From contig NZ_AEKT01000057.1 in assembly GCF_000193635.1 (NCBI RefSeq), positions 1 to 64,000 of the forward strand: a stretch of 64,000 nt of DNA, in the 5' to 3' direction. Numbering within the stretch: the first letter of the stretch is position 1; every line of letters starts with the position of its first letter. This stretch comes from Weissella cibaria KACC 11862 (lineage in GTDB: Bacteria; Bacillota; Bacilli; Lactobacillales; Lactobacillaceae). A program made the position numbers and the translations under genes. This document shows positions 53,748 through 63,470 of the stretch, one piece after another. The notes below the pieces were generated by a model. That model saw only the letters and a list, made by a program, of their open reading frames with translations, was not told where the DNA came from and ran no database searches.

Positions 53748-55262
53748 CTATTGTAAGGCTTGCTGCCAAGCTGCCATCATCGCCTGACCATTAAATGTCA
53801 CCGCTTTATCATAAGCTGCGGCTGACAAATCAGCCCAGACACCATCATCTGACAGAATTGACACAATGCGATCGGCCATTTCACCGTGCGCGCCATTTGC
53901 AACGACATACCCATTCACACCATCATGAATAAGTTCTCGCGTACCATACGTAATATCATACGATACGACCGGAACACCGTAACTCATTGCTTCAACTAAG
54001 TTCATACCGAATCCTTCTGCGACTGACGTTTGCACAATCACTTGTGCCCGTTGATAGGCTGCGGCCAAAGCGTCACCGGTGATGTAATCACCAAATATGA
54101 CACTATTGGTAACACCTAGCTGATTGGCCAACGCCTTCAATTCATTCAAAATTTCTGCGTTTGCTGGATAACCATGGAATGTCAACGTCGCTGATGGCAC
54201 TGACTTAACAACCCGGGCTAGCGCACGAATTGCTTGATCTGGTCGCTTTTCAGGCGACAAACGCCCCATAAACAAAATGTTGCCAGCTTGGCGATCTGGC
54301 AAGCGTAGGCGTGATGCGGCCAATTGTGCTTGTGGCACAAATGTATCCGGCACCACTCGGAAATCGACGCCCGAATACCGCTTTTGCAAATCAGCTTGTT
54401 GCTCAGGCGTTGGTACTAGAATCGCATCGAAGTCTCGCACGCGACGCTCAAGGACATTCAGATAAGCATCATACAACTTACCGCGAATTGGATTTTTGAT
54501 ATCAGGTGTATGGATATCATGCAAAACTGCGAACTTCTTCGCCGCAAATTGCACATCCGCAACCACGTGATCCAAACTGCGACGATCAGACACAAGGATC
54601 GATCCTGGATGTTCAGCCGTAATTTCGTTTAAGAAGAAAAGAAATAGTTGATCTTCCGTATTAAAACGCCAATCGTGGCCCTTGTAATTCAGCAATTTCC
54701 ACATGGTTGGGTATAACGTGCCATTAACCTTCATGTGACTGATTTCAATAACCGTCTCGCCAGCCAAGTTCAACATCTTTTGCACCGCTAAATTACCGTC
54801 TGGATGGAAATAATCTACCGACGACTTAAAACCACGCCAATCAAAATTCTCACGAGCCGTTGTATTGCCATAACGGTCATAGTAGACAATATCATTAACT
54901 AATCCGACCGTAGCTGGCATAACGTTAATGCGTGCCAACTCGCGACCAGCATGATTAATCGTTGAATAGTTTGGACCGTGACCTTCAATATGATACTCAT
55001 CCAACGGAATCTGTGGCAACAAGCGCAGTGAAACTTCCTCACGCGGTACGTCGGTAACCCCTTGGAAGAAATCATACATATTCAATACTTGTTCTGCGTG
55101 TAAACCGATCGCTTCTGCATCACGAGCTAAGAAACGATTATAATTTCGCGTGACATATTGCGCTGATTGTCCCTGCTCTGTGAACAGTTGCACCCGCTTA
55201 GCTTGCGCATGCTCCGTGCCAGAATTGAACGTAAAGACATTTTCACTAACAAAATAATTCAT
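53748..55262 (-). CDS. GT4 glycosyltransferase, GtfA/TagE-like
   Basis: The 504-residue enzyme has an N-terminal half starting MNYFVSENVFTFNSGTEHAQAKR (DUF1975-like, as in TagE and the GtfA/GtfB proteins) and a C-terminal GT-B domain with the EX7E motif EGFGMNLVE and ILFMGRLSPEKRPDQAI. Related pairs in Lactobacillus plantarum (GtfA/GtfB, once TagE5/TagE6) are both needed for protein O-glycosylation; other relatives glucosylate teichoic acid. Its start overlaps the upstream glycosyltransferase stop by one base, so the two are translationally coupled and likely work as a complex. Cytoplasmic. Confidence 0.85.
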   Translation of the reverse strand: MNYFVSENVFTFNSGTEHAQAKRVQLFTEQGQSAQYVTRNYNRFLARDAEAIGLHAEQVLNMYDFFQGVTDVPREEVSLRLLPQIPLDEYHIEGHGPNYSTINHAGRELARINVMPATVGLVNDIVYYDRYGNTTARENFDWRGFKSSVDYFHPDGNLAVQKMLNLAGETVIEISHMKVNGTLYPTMWKLLNYKGHDWRFNTEDQLFLFFLNEITAEHPGSILVSDRRSLDHVVADVQFAAKKFAVLHDIHTPDIKNPIRGKLYDAYLNVLERRVRDFDAILVPTPEQQADLQKRYSGVDFRVVPDTFVPQAQLAASRLRLPDRQAGNILFMGRLSPEKRPDQAIRALARVVKSVPSATLTFHGYPANAEILNELKALANQLGVTNSVIFGDYITGDALAAAYQRAQVIVQTSVAEGFGMNLVEAMSYGVPVVSYDITYGTRELIHDGVNGYVVANGAHGEMADRIVSILSDDGVWADLSAAAYDKAVTFNGQAMMAAWQQALQ

Positions 55263-56881
55263 TATTCAGCCTCCTTATTCAAATCATGGGCATGGGCCGG
55301 CATTGCTGCAAGCTTGGCTGGCCACACCGCAGCCGCATCATCCAACAATTCACGCCAGGCATGCCACACATTTTCTTCTGAATAACGTTCTGATGACTCG
55401 TATGCTCCCGTTGAATAACGTTGTGCCAAGTCTGGGTCGCGTAAGACCTTTAACATTGCTTGCGCCATCGCCTCATAGTCTTCGTATGGCACCACATTAC
55501 CGTTGACGTCATCTTCAACGATTTCATTTGGTCCATAATTAACATCATATGAAAAGGCAATCAAACCATGTGAAATTGCTTCCATAATCGCTAGGTTGAA
55601 CCCTTCCATACGCGAAGTCAGCCCATACATCATAGCATTGTTTTCGACAGCATCAATCTCTGTTGTGTACCCCTTCATCGTCACAACACCTTCAAGTCCG
55701 TATTCACGAATCGCTTCTTCAACTGAAGTACGCGCTTTGTAGTTATCCGCTGGATCAGCATAACCATACAAATCAAGCGTCACTTGTGGGAATTCCTTGT
55801 GCACAATCCCAACAGCCCGCACCAAATCATCAAGATGCTTTTCCCAGGCAATCCGGGCAAACGCAATCACCTTACCAAATTCACGACGCGCAACCGGCAC
55901 CCGTTCAGCTTGCAACAGACGATCAGGCACAACTCCGACTGGAATCGTAAAGAGACGCGTCTTAGGTTGGAACCGTTCATTCACGTCATGCGTTTGTTTA
56001 TGGGTCGCTGAGACAACTGCATCATATTCATCAAGCGCATTCATAGCAAATTCATAGTGATTATTCAAAATGGCATGCATTGGATCTTGGGCATCCCCCG
56101 CATGTGAATTGTGAAGGTGCATCACGACATAGGCAGGCTTGCGCAAACGCAAAAGGCCCCAGTCGCCCAAGTGTGAACGGTCCAGCACAAAGACGTTCGG
56201 TTGCTCTTCTGACCAGAAATCATCATTCAATCGATCAAAGAAGTGTTTCGTCAGCTCCTCAATCGTGTCAAACTGCATCACGTGACCACCATGTTCAATC
56301 AAACGCCAGCCTGATTTAACAAACTCACCGGCCATTGTCTTCTTATTAAAAGTTTCAATGACCGTCCGGCCTGATGGGGTCACCCACGTTTCCGTACCAA
56401 TTTGATTATCCGTCGTATACCACTGAATTAATGACGCAAACCCACGTGAATCGTAGTGATCAACCCGGAATAAATTGTTGTAGCCATCAAATAACTCAGT
56501 CGACCGTACCCGCTTATCGGCAGTGGCGTCATAATTTACGCGCGCTACCAATTGACCATTCTGGGCCGTTACCAAATAACGATTATTTGCCGGTTCATCG
56601 GCAAATTGTACATTTGGCACACCAAATTCAATCTCTTGCGCGTGCAGAGTTTTTGGCGTCACCGTAACAGCTTCCTGAAAATAATCAAACATATTAATGA
56701 GTTGGTTATCCGGAATACCCGCTGCGTTCGCATTAACGTGCGCAACTGGATCCCAATCACGCAAAACAATCCGTGAATCCACCTGGTGATTATTAAATAG
56801 TTCAAAGCGCTTCAATTGCGCGTGTTCGATACCAGACTTTTGCTTTGGCATCGTCGCATTAACGAAAAAGTTCATCGGCAT
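55262..56881 (-). CDS. GT4 glycosyltransferase, GtfB/TagE-like partner
   Basis: The 539-residue paralogue of the next gene, starting MPMNFFVNATMPKQKSGIEHAQLKR. It has the same two-part design: DUF1975-like N-terminal half and a GT-B domain with EX7E (EGFNLAIME) and VIAFARIAWEKHLDDLVRA. It is the first gene of the pair. AAAGGAGC precedes the ATG. It may glycosylate the giant repeat protein encoded next door; teichoic acid is the alternative acceptor. Confidence 0.85.
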   Translation of the reverse strand: MPMNFFVNATMPKQKSGIEHAQLKRFELFNNHQVDSRIVLRDWDPVAHVNANAAGIPDNQLINMFDYFQEAVTVTPKTLHAQEIEFGVPNVQFADEPANNRYLVTAQNGQLVARVNYDATADKRVRSTELFDGYNNLFRVDHYDSRGFASLIQWYTTDNQIGTETWVTPSGRTVIETFNKKTMAGEFVKSGWRLIEHGGHVMQFDTIEELTKHFFDRLNDDFWSEEQPNVFVLDRSHLGDWGLLRLRKPAYVVMHLHNSHAGDAQDPMHAILNNHYEFAMNALDEYDAVVSATHKQTHDVNERFQPKTRLFTIPVGVVPDRLLQAERVPVARREFGKVIAFARIAWEKHLDDLVRAVGIVHKEFPQVTLDLYGYADPADNYKARTSVEEAIREYGLEGVVTMKGYTTEIDAVENNAMMYGLTSRMEGFNLAIMEAISHGLIAFSYDVNYGPNEIVEDDVNGNVVPYEDYEAMAQAMLKVLRDPDLAQRYSTGAYESSERYSEENVWHAWRELLDDAAAVWPAKLAAMPAHAHDLNKEAE

Positions 56882-56980
56882 TGCTCCTTTTATGAGCGAT
56901 ATTAATTACTTATTTTTAAATACTATTATAACAGTTACTATCATAAACAAACTGTATTGTGAGCTTTGGCTTATTGTATG

Positions 56981-57014
56981 AAAAAACGAGGCAACCGTAG
57001 TTACCTCGTTTTTA
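56981..57014. terminator. Bidirectional terminator of the large WxL gene
   Basis: AAAACGAGGCAACC-type stem (AAAACGAGGTAAC with GTTGCCTCGTTTT) and T-runs on both sides. Confidence 0.85.
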
Positions 57015-57025
57015 AAACATTATTG

Positions 57026-59745
57026 TTAGTTCAAGTCATCTGAAACCATCGTGTAGTTGATAGTACCTGAGTACGTACCCGCCGCAAAGTTGTTGTTCGA
57101 CAACGTCATTTGCAAGTCTGGAATCGTTAGTGATCCCTTCTTGCTCGTCGTATCGTTAACAATCATGTGACCATAACCATCCGTCTGGTTAGCAGCGTAG
57201 ACATCAGCCAAACCGGCGCTCAAGTTAGCCTTCAACGTCTTAATTGGCAAAGCTGATCCGTTTGACTTCAAGTCTGTGGCTGACATGTAGATATCAGCAT
57301 TTTGGCCCTTTAAGTTCAAGTATGACAAGACGCCACCCTTCGTTGCCGTCAATGTCGTTGTGTCACTAGCACCGATTGTATTCTTATCGCTACTGAATGA
57401 AGGCACTTCCGTCAATTCCATACCGTCATTACGGTTGCCGCTCGTCAACTTTTGTACCTTCACCGTTACCACTTGGGCATCAGTCGTTGGGTAGTTGTAC
57501 GTTGATTGTACGTCACCGTTGGCACCAACAGCCAAAACGTAACCATCTGGCAACGTCAAAGGTGAGATTTGGGCACCTGGCGTTTGGTCGGTAAAGGCTT
57601 GTTGCTGAACCAAAGCGTTGTTGTTATCTGCATCGACGAACTCGATTGTACCTGAGACAATCGCTGCCAAGTCGACGTTCACATCGCCATCCTTATCAGG
57701 ATAAGCATATGACTTCGTTGCATCAGCAAGCTTGTAACGCAACCCATCAACCGTACCAGCTGGTGCAGCGATGTTTGCAATCGTCTTACCAGCATCTTGA
57801 TCCGTAAATGGCGTAGATGAAACTGTCTTACCATTGTAGACGTAGTTAATGTTTCCAGTTGCAATCTTTGCAACCGTCACCTTGATATCACTACCATCAT
57901 ACGTTGACTTATCAACGCTCACAAACTTGTAACGGTAACCGTCAGTTGTCGTTGGGGCTGTGATGTCTGAAGTTGATGATCCTGGCGCCTTAGTGTAAGA
58001 ACCTGTAGCAACCTGATTACCATTCGCATCCACATAATTAATGCTTCCCGTTACCGCAGCTGCACCATTCCAAGTAAACGACTTTGTTAAGTCAATCTTA
58101 GCCATGTTGGTATCCGTACCTGTCATGCTGGTCGTTGAAGTAATTGACTCGGTTTTTGATGCTTGGAAGACTGACTTGATTGTGTAGCTAGATGTCGCTG
58201 GAATTGTCACCGTCATAGTGGCCTTAACAGCTTTAGCATAATCAGTTGTCTTAGCACCCGTTGCATCGTAGTACGTCATGTCCTTTAGTCCAACTGCCGT
58301 AGAAACATCATCACCATTCGCATTAACAAATGCTGGCTGCTTCGCAAACGTTACATTATTGCTTCCAGTCGTAATCGTGTACGTACCAGTTGAATCTTGA
58401 CTCTGCGTATTCGTGATTTTATCTGACGCAATTACTTGGTTGTAACTGTCGCTACTTCCACTGGTAATTGACTTACCCGTTCCATCCGTGTACGACACAT
58501 CATGTGTAATAACTCCTGTATCAGTATGCTTCAAGATGTTGAAGCCACCTTCTTCATATGAACCATACCATGAAGTACTAGAAGTTTCGGGTATATTACC
58601 AGCCACATTGTAGTTAACCGGCGTATTTGTCGTAGATCCCGCACCAAACATGCGCGTATCACCTGAATACTGGCGCATATCGCCATTCGTAGGCATCTTA
58701 ACATTTCCTGACAAAACTAGCTGTTGTCCCAATGCTGGTACTTTTACCTTCGAGTAGACGTAAATATTCGTTGCTGGACTACCAGCTGCATTTTGCCAAT
58801 CACCATCCGTCGCAACGGCTAATGGCGATGAATAATTGTACGTCGTCTTATTTTTGCTGACCGTAATCGTACCGTGCTTCACCATCAATGCACCTGTCTT
58901 CGGATCAACACTGTAGAAGATACCTTGTACATTACTAGTTGGGTACCATGTTGAGTAACCATCTACACCACCAGAATCAACATCAGATATTGTTCCATCA
59001 GCATAAATAACTTTCACTGAAAAAGTACTTGAATCTAGATACGAGCTGATATTGGTAAGTTTTAGTCCTGTAGAATCATCCGGTGTATGAAGACTTAGAT
59101 ACTGCTTACCTGTAAACCTATACAACTTGTTCAACGACCCGCTAACCTTAGTTGGTGCATCACTAGTTGTCGCGGTTCCGACATTTCCGGCTGCTACAGC
59201 CAGCTCATCAGTTGATCCACTAGCAGTCTTGGTACTTGTATCAGATGCAGGACTGACAGCCATATAAGTCGCCGTTCGATTTACGTCCGTACTTTCATTC
59301 ACTACCGGCGTTGTCAACTTTACGATAGTTGACGTTGAGTCATATGTGCTAGCCTGGCTACCATCAAAAATTTTATTTTGACCATTAGCCAACGTTGTAG
59401 CATATTGAATGGGAAATCACCTTTCGCATTTGTACGCTTTGCATATGCAGCCGATGTATCTCGTGGTGTAATTTTCCAAGATCCATCGACAACGCCTGTC
59501 TGACCAGCCAACATCGCAGGAGTGGTACCTGAATAACTACCGCCTAACAAATCACGCGCGTAATTTTCACTGGCAGTACCCTTATCTACCTTATCTACCA
59601 CTCCAGTTGCCGCTTTCACATCTTGCAAGCTCATACCTGGCAATGATGGTGCGAGTTGGACAATCGGCGCAACAATCCCTGCGATTATAATTGAAGCCAA
59701 CGCCATATGTTGTACTTTTGCTTGTAAACGCCGTGTGTTCTTCAT
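57026..59745 (-). pseudogene. Large WxL-type surface protein, frameshifted near its N-terminus
   Basis: The 5' part starts at 59745 (MKNTRRLQAKVQHMALASIIIAG, a signal peptide) and reads to ...TNAKGDFPFNM. The 788-residue remainder (57026-59392) is in another frame. Upstream of its apparent start it continues PIQYATTLANGQNKIFDGS, so a one-base deletion near 59408 (in the TTTCCCA run) splits one protein of about 906 residues. The body contains a Ser/Thr-rich part and several MucBP-like units (NYVDANGNQVATGSYTKAPG, NYVYNGKTVSSTPF, EFVDADNNNALVQQQAF). The C-terminal domain matches the small WxL protein, but its motif reads NYTMVS, without tryptophan. It may be a true pseudogene, a phase-variable gene or a sequence error. 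Confidence 0.8.
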
Positions 59746-59847
59746 GATGTTGCCTCTCTTTCTCACTATCCCCAAATAGTTTCAATTCTCTCTTATATGT
59801 ATCACGGTACAACTTACCAAAAATAAGTATACCGTGTTTTATCCAAT

Positions 59848-59880
59848 AAAAGACCAAACATGACTTGTCACGATCGGTCT
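59848..59880 (-). terminator. Probable terminator of the small WxL gene
   Basis: AGACCGATCGTGAC...-type weak hairpin ending GGTCTTTTATTG on the minus strand; only the AGACC/GGTCT foot and an inner GTGACAAGTCA-like stem pair well. Confidence 0.5.
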
Positions 59881-59900
59881 AATTACTTAGCGTATGTTAA

Positions 59901-60668
59901 TTAGTTAGCTGAAGTAGCTGAATCAACCAACGTGTAGTACATCGTACCCGTGTACTTTTGTGCTTGAACGGCATTGCTGCTCAAGTTCAATTCTGCAGAA
60001 ACAGCACCAGTTGCGTTGTCACCGTTAGTCTTACCGTCACCCTTAGCAATCAAGTTACCGTATCCGGCAACCGTTCCCAAAGTTGCGTCACCAGCAGTCT
60101 TAGCAGTGCCACCCTTCAAAACTGAATTGTTAGCTTGGTAAACTGAAACGGCACTCTTACCAGTAATCAAACCACCGTTTGAATTAGCAGTTCCGTCAGC
60201 AACCGTCATGTTCAATGAAGCAACTGGCAAGACTTGATCACCAGCCTTCAATTGTGAAGCTGAGGCGTAGATGCTGTAACCAGCACCAGCTGCATCAGCC
60301 GTCAAACCACGTGTATCACGAACATAGATTGATGATGACGTGTTGTTTGTACCAGTCGTGTCACCAGTTGGTTGCGTTGATACACCGTTAGCCGTCAACA
60401 CCTTCGTTGAAGCTTCGGTAATCTTAGGCGTTGCGCCAGCATCCTTAAACGAAAAGCTTGGTACAGCCGTCAAAGTCAAACCACCAACCGTAGCACCGTT
60501 ATCTGGGTCCTTTGGATCCGTTGTACCTGGCTTAGTTGTCGTGTCTCCTTGGAACGTTACATCAGTCGTTCCAGTCTTTCCTGCGAAAGTTGCGTCAGCG
60601 TTAACTGCTGGTGCAGCTAGAGTAACTGCGGCTCCCAATACAGCAACACTCATCAAAAATTGCTTCAT
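59901..60668 (-). CDS. Small WxL-domain surface protein with Tyr in place of Trp
   Basis: The 255-residue secreted protein has a signal peptide (MKQFLMSVAVLGAAVTLAAPAVNA) and a WxL-type domain, which binds peptidoglycan non-covalently in other species. The start of the domain is GGLTLTAVPSFSFKD, the first motif is VRDTRGLTADAAGAGYSIYAS where family members have GW, and the second is KYTGTMYYTLVDS where they have TWTL. Both signature tryptophans are therefore tyrosines. The start is the second of two adjacent ATGs after GAGAGGGAAAGAATT. It lies between the WxLIP and large WxL genes, the usual complex. Confidence 0.86.
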   Translation of the reverse strand: MKQFLMSVAVLGAAVTLAAPAVNADATFAGKTGTTDVTFQGDTTTKPGTTDPKDPDNGATVGGLTLTAVPSFSFKDAGATPKITEASTKVLTANGVSTQPTGDTTGTNNTSSSIYVRDTRGLTADAAGAGYSIYASASQLKAGDQVLPVASLNMTVADGTANSNGGLITGKSAVSVYQANNSVLKGGTAKTAGDATLGTVAGYGNLIAKGDGKTNGDNATGAVSAELNLSSNAVQAQKYTGTMYYTLVDSATSAN

Positions 60669-60849
60669 CATAATTCTTTCCCTCTCTGTGCTTCTTAGGC
60701 TTTTTTAAGTAGTTCCTTTATTACATGAATTAGTATAATTCCGATTTATACGGCTCTTACAAAAAGTACTTAAATTGGGCCTGTTTTCGCTAATTTTTTA
60801 AAAGTTAGTAAAAAACACGTCAAAAATGGTCGTTTTTAGCTCAAAGCAA

Positions 60850-60880
60850 AGACGGAACCCCTTTGCAAGGATTCCGTCTT
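60850..60880. terminator. Hairpin after the WxLIP gene
   Basis: AAGACGGAA and TTCCGTCTT pair around CCCCTTTGCAAGGA; T-run is strong on the plus-strand side and weak on the minus strand, so read-through into the small WxL gene is possible. Confidence 0.6.
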
Positions 60881-60903
60881 GATATTTTTTTCAATTTTTG
60901 AAA

Positions 60904-61962
60904 TTATTTTGCGGTTGTCTCATCTTCATCTTCGTCATCCTTGCGACGCTTCCACAAAAGGAAGAATAGGAAGCCGATTAAGACAAGGAACAAAGCTAGC
61001 AATTGCCAAATCCAAGTTGGCACAAAAGCAATTGATCGACCGATACCAACGCTCGTAGCTGATGCACGTGAGACCGTAAAGTCATCACTAAACGTCCAAC
61101 TCTTCTTCGTCTTATCATTTGTCATCGTGACAACATAGTGATACTTACCAGCCTTCATCACCCGTTCAGATGGAATCTGATACGTAAATGATGAATTAGG
61201 TGCGACTGAGCGATTTTTTTGACTATCCGTCAAAACTGTATCACCAGTACTCTTGTAGGTAACCTTAGCCTTCAAACTCATGTTACCAATATAACTTGGC
61301 ACATTATTTTGAATTGGCAATTGGAAAATTTGACGCCCGTCAGAAACTTTAACCAATCCCTTTTTGTCATTCGTCAAAACCGCTGTTGGGTTGACGATCG
61401 ATTCTGTGATTTGAACCGTCTTCACATAAACGAAACGGTTCGTGACACCACCTTCAACTTTATAACCCTTTGGCAATTCCTTGTTAACGACCACGGCACC
61501 CAACACGTAACCATCAAATTCCTTTGCTGGCATCGTTAACGTAATCGGCACTTGCACAGTTGTTTTAGCCGGAACCGTCACTGTTGTGTTGTCTTTACCA
61601 TCAACCTTGGCAAGGTTAGAAAACTTCATGTTCGGATCAAGTGACTTATTCGTTCCACCTGAGAGATACATGATATTCACTTGATCGTTTGTGCGCGCTT
61701 GTTCCATTGATACTGTGAATTTTGCTGCCGCGTCTGAAGCATTTTGAACAGACACTGAACCTTGCAACACCTTACCTGGCTTCGTATTCAATTCCCATGT
61801 TGAATTATTTGTATCCGTGTCATCTTCAATACTCGATAACATGACACCCATTTCAGGATTGTTATTACTATAGTCTGCTGCCGCCGCTGGCTTTGCCACG
61901 CCAAGCGCCCCCAATGCAGCCGTCACTATGGCCAAACTTGACCACAACTTCCGTCCAATCAT
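60904..61962 (-). CDS. WxL-interacting protein (DUF916/DUF3324, WxLIP)
   Basis: The 352-residue membrane-anchored protein has a signal peptide (about 1-28), a DUF916 domain (GVMLSSIEDDTDTNNSTWELNTKPGKVLQGSVSVQN), a DUF3324 domain (GGVTNRFVYVKTVQITE...), a C-terminal membrane helix (WIWQLLALFLVLIGFLFFLL) and a charged tail. In enterococci and lactobacilli such proteins bind WxL proteins and peptidoglycan and hold the complex at the surface. It is the first gene of the three-gene cluster with the small and large WxL proteins downstream. Confidence 0.93.
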   Translation of the reverse strand: MIGRKLWSSLAIVTAALGALGVAKPAAAADYSNNNPEMGVMLSSIEDDTDTNNSTWELNTKPGKVLQGSVSVQNASDAAAKFTVSMEQARTNDQVNIMYLSGGTNKSLDPNMKFSNLAKVDGKDNTTVTVPAKTTVQVPITLTMPAKEFDGYVLGAVVVNKELPKGYKVEGGVTNRFVYVKTVQITESIVNPTAVLTNDKKGLVKVSDGRQIFQLPIQNNVPSYIGNMSLKAKVTYKSTGDTVLTDSQKNRSVAPNSSFTYQIPSERVMKAGKYHYVVTMTNDKTKKSWTFSDDFTVSRASATSVGIGRSIAFVPTWIWQLLALFLVLIGFLFFLLWKRRKDDEDEDETTAK

Positions 61963-62050
61963 CTTTCCACTCTCCGTATTCTCGTACTTTATACAAGTGA
62001 TTATAGCAGTGTTGAAAAGGAAATGCGCCCTATAGTTTCTAAATCAAAGC

Positions 62051-62087
62051 AAAACTGGCCAGATTTTTCATCGAAATCTAGCCAGTT
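62051..62087 (-). terminator. Terminator of the 80-residue membrane protein gene
   Basis: AACTGGCTAGATTT and AAATCTGGCCAGTT form an imperfect 14-bp stem, followed by TTGCTTTG on the minus strand. Confidence 0.75.
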
Positions 62088-62095
62088 CGTCACTA

Positions 62096-62338
62096 CTACT
62101 TCGTCGTCTGAGTCGCTTGCTTTGCAGTTCCGGCACTGAAAATCCATGTCAAAACTAAAGCGACTGACAAGCCAACCCATACGCCAGCGTACAACATCAC
62201 AACCAATGGTAAAAAGATGCTGTAATCCATCCCGTACAAATAACGTGAAGACAAAACAAACAACACAAAAATGAACGTAATCCAAGCTAAAAGCTCAAAC
62301 ATTGCCTTTAAATCTGAATATATGCGTCCAATCGTCAT
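62096..62338 (-). CDS. Small membrane protein, 80 residues
   Basis: Unrecognised. Two hydrophobic segments (about residues 14-34 and 42-65) and a Thr/Gln/Lys tail. I chose the ATG at 62338 (MTIGRIYSDL) because GGAGGC lies eight bases upstream; the frame also opens at 62359. It lies between the WxL cluster and the dehydrogenase, and has its own terminator. Confidence 0.7.
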   Translation of the reverse strand: MTIGRIYSDLKAMFELLAWITFIFVLFVLSSRYLYGMDYSIFLPLVVMLYAGVWVGLSVALVLTWIFSAGTAKQATQTTK

Positions 62339-62432
62339 GCCTATTTGCCTCCACGTCATTTCTTGATGTTTTTATCTTAACGAATAATTGGCTGATTTTT
62401 TAATATCTCCTCAAATTGAACCATAGACACTA

Positions 62433-62471
62433 AAAAACAGGTTTCGCACTTACAAAAAGTGCGAAACCTGT
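62433..62471 (-). terminator. Terminator of the dehydrogenase gene
   Basis: ACAGGTTTCGCACTT and AAGTGCGAAACCTGT form a 15-bp stem followed by TTTTTTAG on the minus strand. Confidence 0.9.
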
Positions 62472-62495
62472 CTTATTTCACTCAAATTTAGGACA

Positions 62496-63365
62496 TTATG
62501 CAAATTGCGCCCACAACTTAACCAGTGCTTGTGTCCCTTCATCACCAAGGTTCTTTTGCTCAACAAGCTTGGTATATAAGGCCTCAGCCAAATCAGTTGC
62601 TGGCAAAGATAGATTCATCTTGGCCGCTTCGTCCAACGCAATGCGCAAATCCTTCAATAGGTGCTTTGCATAGAAGCCAGGTTCAAAATCGCCTGCCAAA
62701 ACGCGGGGGCCATAGTTATCCAATGACCAGTTTTGGGCGCCACCAGCTGACAAAGTTGCCATTACTTTAGCCACATCTAGGTCAGCCGCCTTTGCATAAA
62801 CCATCATTTCTGACATACCCAACATTGTCGCGGCAATCATAATTTGATTGGCCATCTTAGTGTGTTGACCTCGACCAGCCACACCAAAGCGGTTAGCTGC
62901 CTTTGAAATCACATCAAAGATTGGTTGCAAACTGTCGTACGCCGCTTCATCACCACCAGCCATAATGGTCAACGTACCATTCTTAGCACCAACATCACCA
63001 CCAGAAACCGGGGCATCAAGTACCTTAACATCATACTTCTCACCATCAACGGCCAATTGTTCAGCCAACGTTGGCGTTGACGTCGTCATATCAACAAAGA
63101 TTTGACCGGCGTGTGAGCCAGCAAACAACCCATTATCACCATAATATTGTTCTTCCACATCCTTGGGATAGCCAACCATGGTAATCACCAAGTCTGCTGC
63201 TTCAGCGATTTCCTTTGGTGAGTCTGCCCAAGTGGCACCATTATCCAAGACTGATTGGGCATGTGCTTTCGTGCGATTGAAAACAACCACTTCATAATTT
63301 GCTTGCAATAAGTTATTAATGATACCGCGCCCCATGACACCGGTACCGATGAATCCAATCTTCAT
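62496..63365 (-). CDS. Beta-hydroxyacid dehydrogenase (3-hydroxyisobutyrate dehydrogenase family)
   Basis: The 289-residue NAD(P)-dependent enzyme has the N-terminal Rossmann motif IGFIGTGVMGRGII, the family signature FVDMTTSTPTLAEQL, substrate motif DAPVSGGDVGAKNGTLTIMAGG and catalytic Lys in GQHTKMANQIMI. Members oxidise or reduce 3-hydroxyisobutyrate, tartronate semialdehyde or 6-phosphogluconate-like substrates; the exact one cannot be read here. I chose the ATG at 63365, with GAGGTG seven bases upstream. Confidence 0.9.
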   Translation of the reverse strand: MKIGFIGTGVMGRGIINNLLQANYEVVVFNRTKAHAQSVLDNGATWADSPKEIAEAADLVITMVGYPKDVEEQYYGDNGLFAGSHAGQIFVDMTTSTPTLAEQLAVDGEKYDVKVLDAPVSGGDVGAKNGTLTIMAGGDEAAYDSLQPIFDVISKAANRFGVAGRGQHTKMANQIMIAATMLGMSEMMVYAKAADLDVAKVMATLSAGGAQNWSLDNYGPRVLAGDFEPGFYAKHLLKDLRIALDEAAKMNLSLPATDLAEALYTKLVEQKNLGDEGTQALVKLWAQFA

Positions 63366-63425
63366 GTTCATTCACCTCGTTATTTTCAGTACCTTCATTG
63401 TACACCCACTATCATCCCGCAACTG

Positions 63426-63460
63426 AAAAACCGGCTTTGTGCAGCGCACAAAACCGGTTT
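63426..63460 (-). terminator. Terminator of the acetoin reductase gene
   Basis: AAACCGGTTTTGTGC and GCACAAAGCCGGTTT form a long stem followed by TTCAG on the minus strand. Confidence 0.85.
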
Positions 63461-63470
63461 CATAACTATT

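Noticed and set aside
53667-53769. Longer start of the SpoIIM-like protein
   Set aside because: The extra 34 residues would be translated from the hairpin and promoter region and overlap the glycosyltransferase end; the internal ATG has the GGAG site.
62001-62285. Minus-strand 94-residue frame overlapping the small membrane protein
   Set aside because: It overlaps, in another frame, the 80-residue gene that has a good GGAGGC site, and it runs over that gene's terminator.
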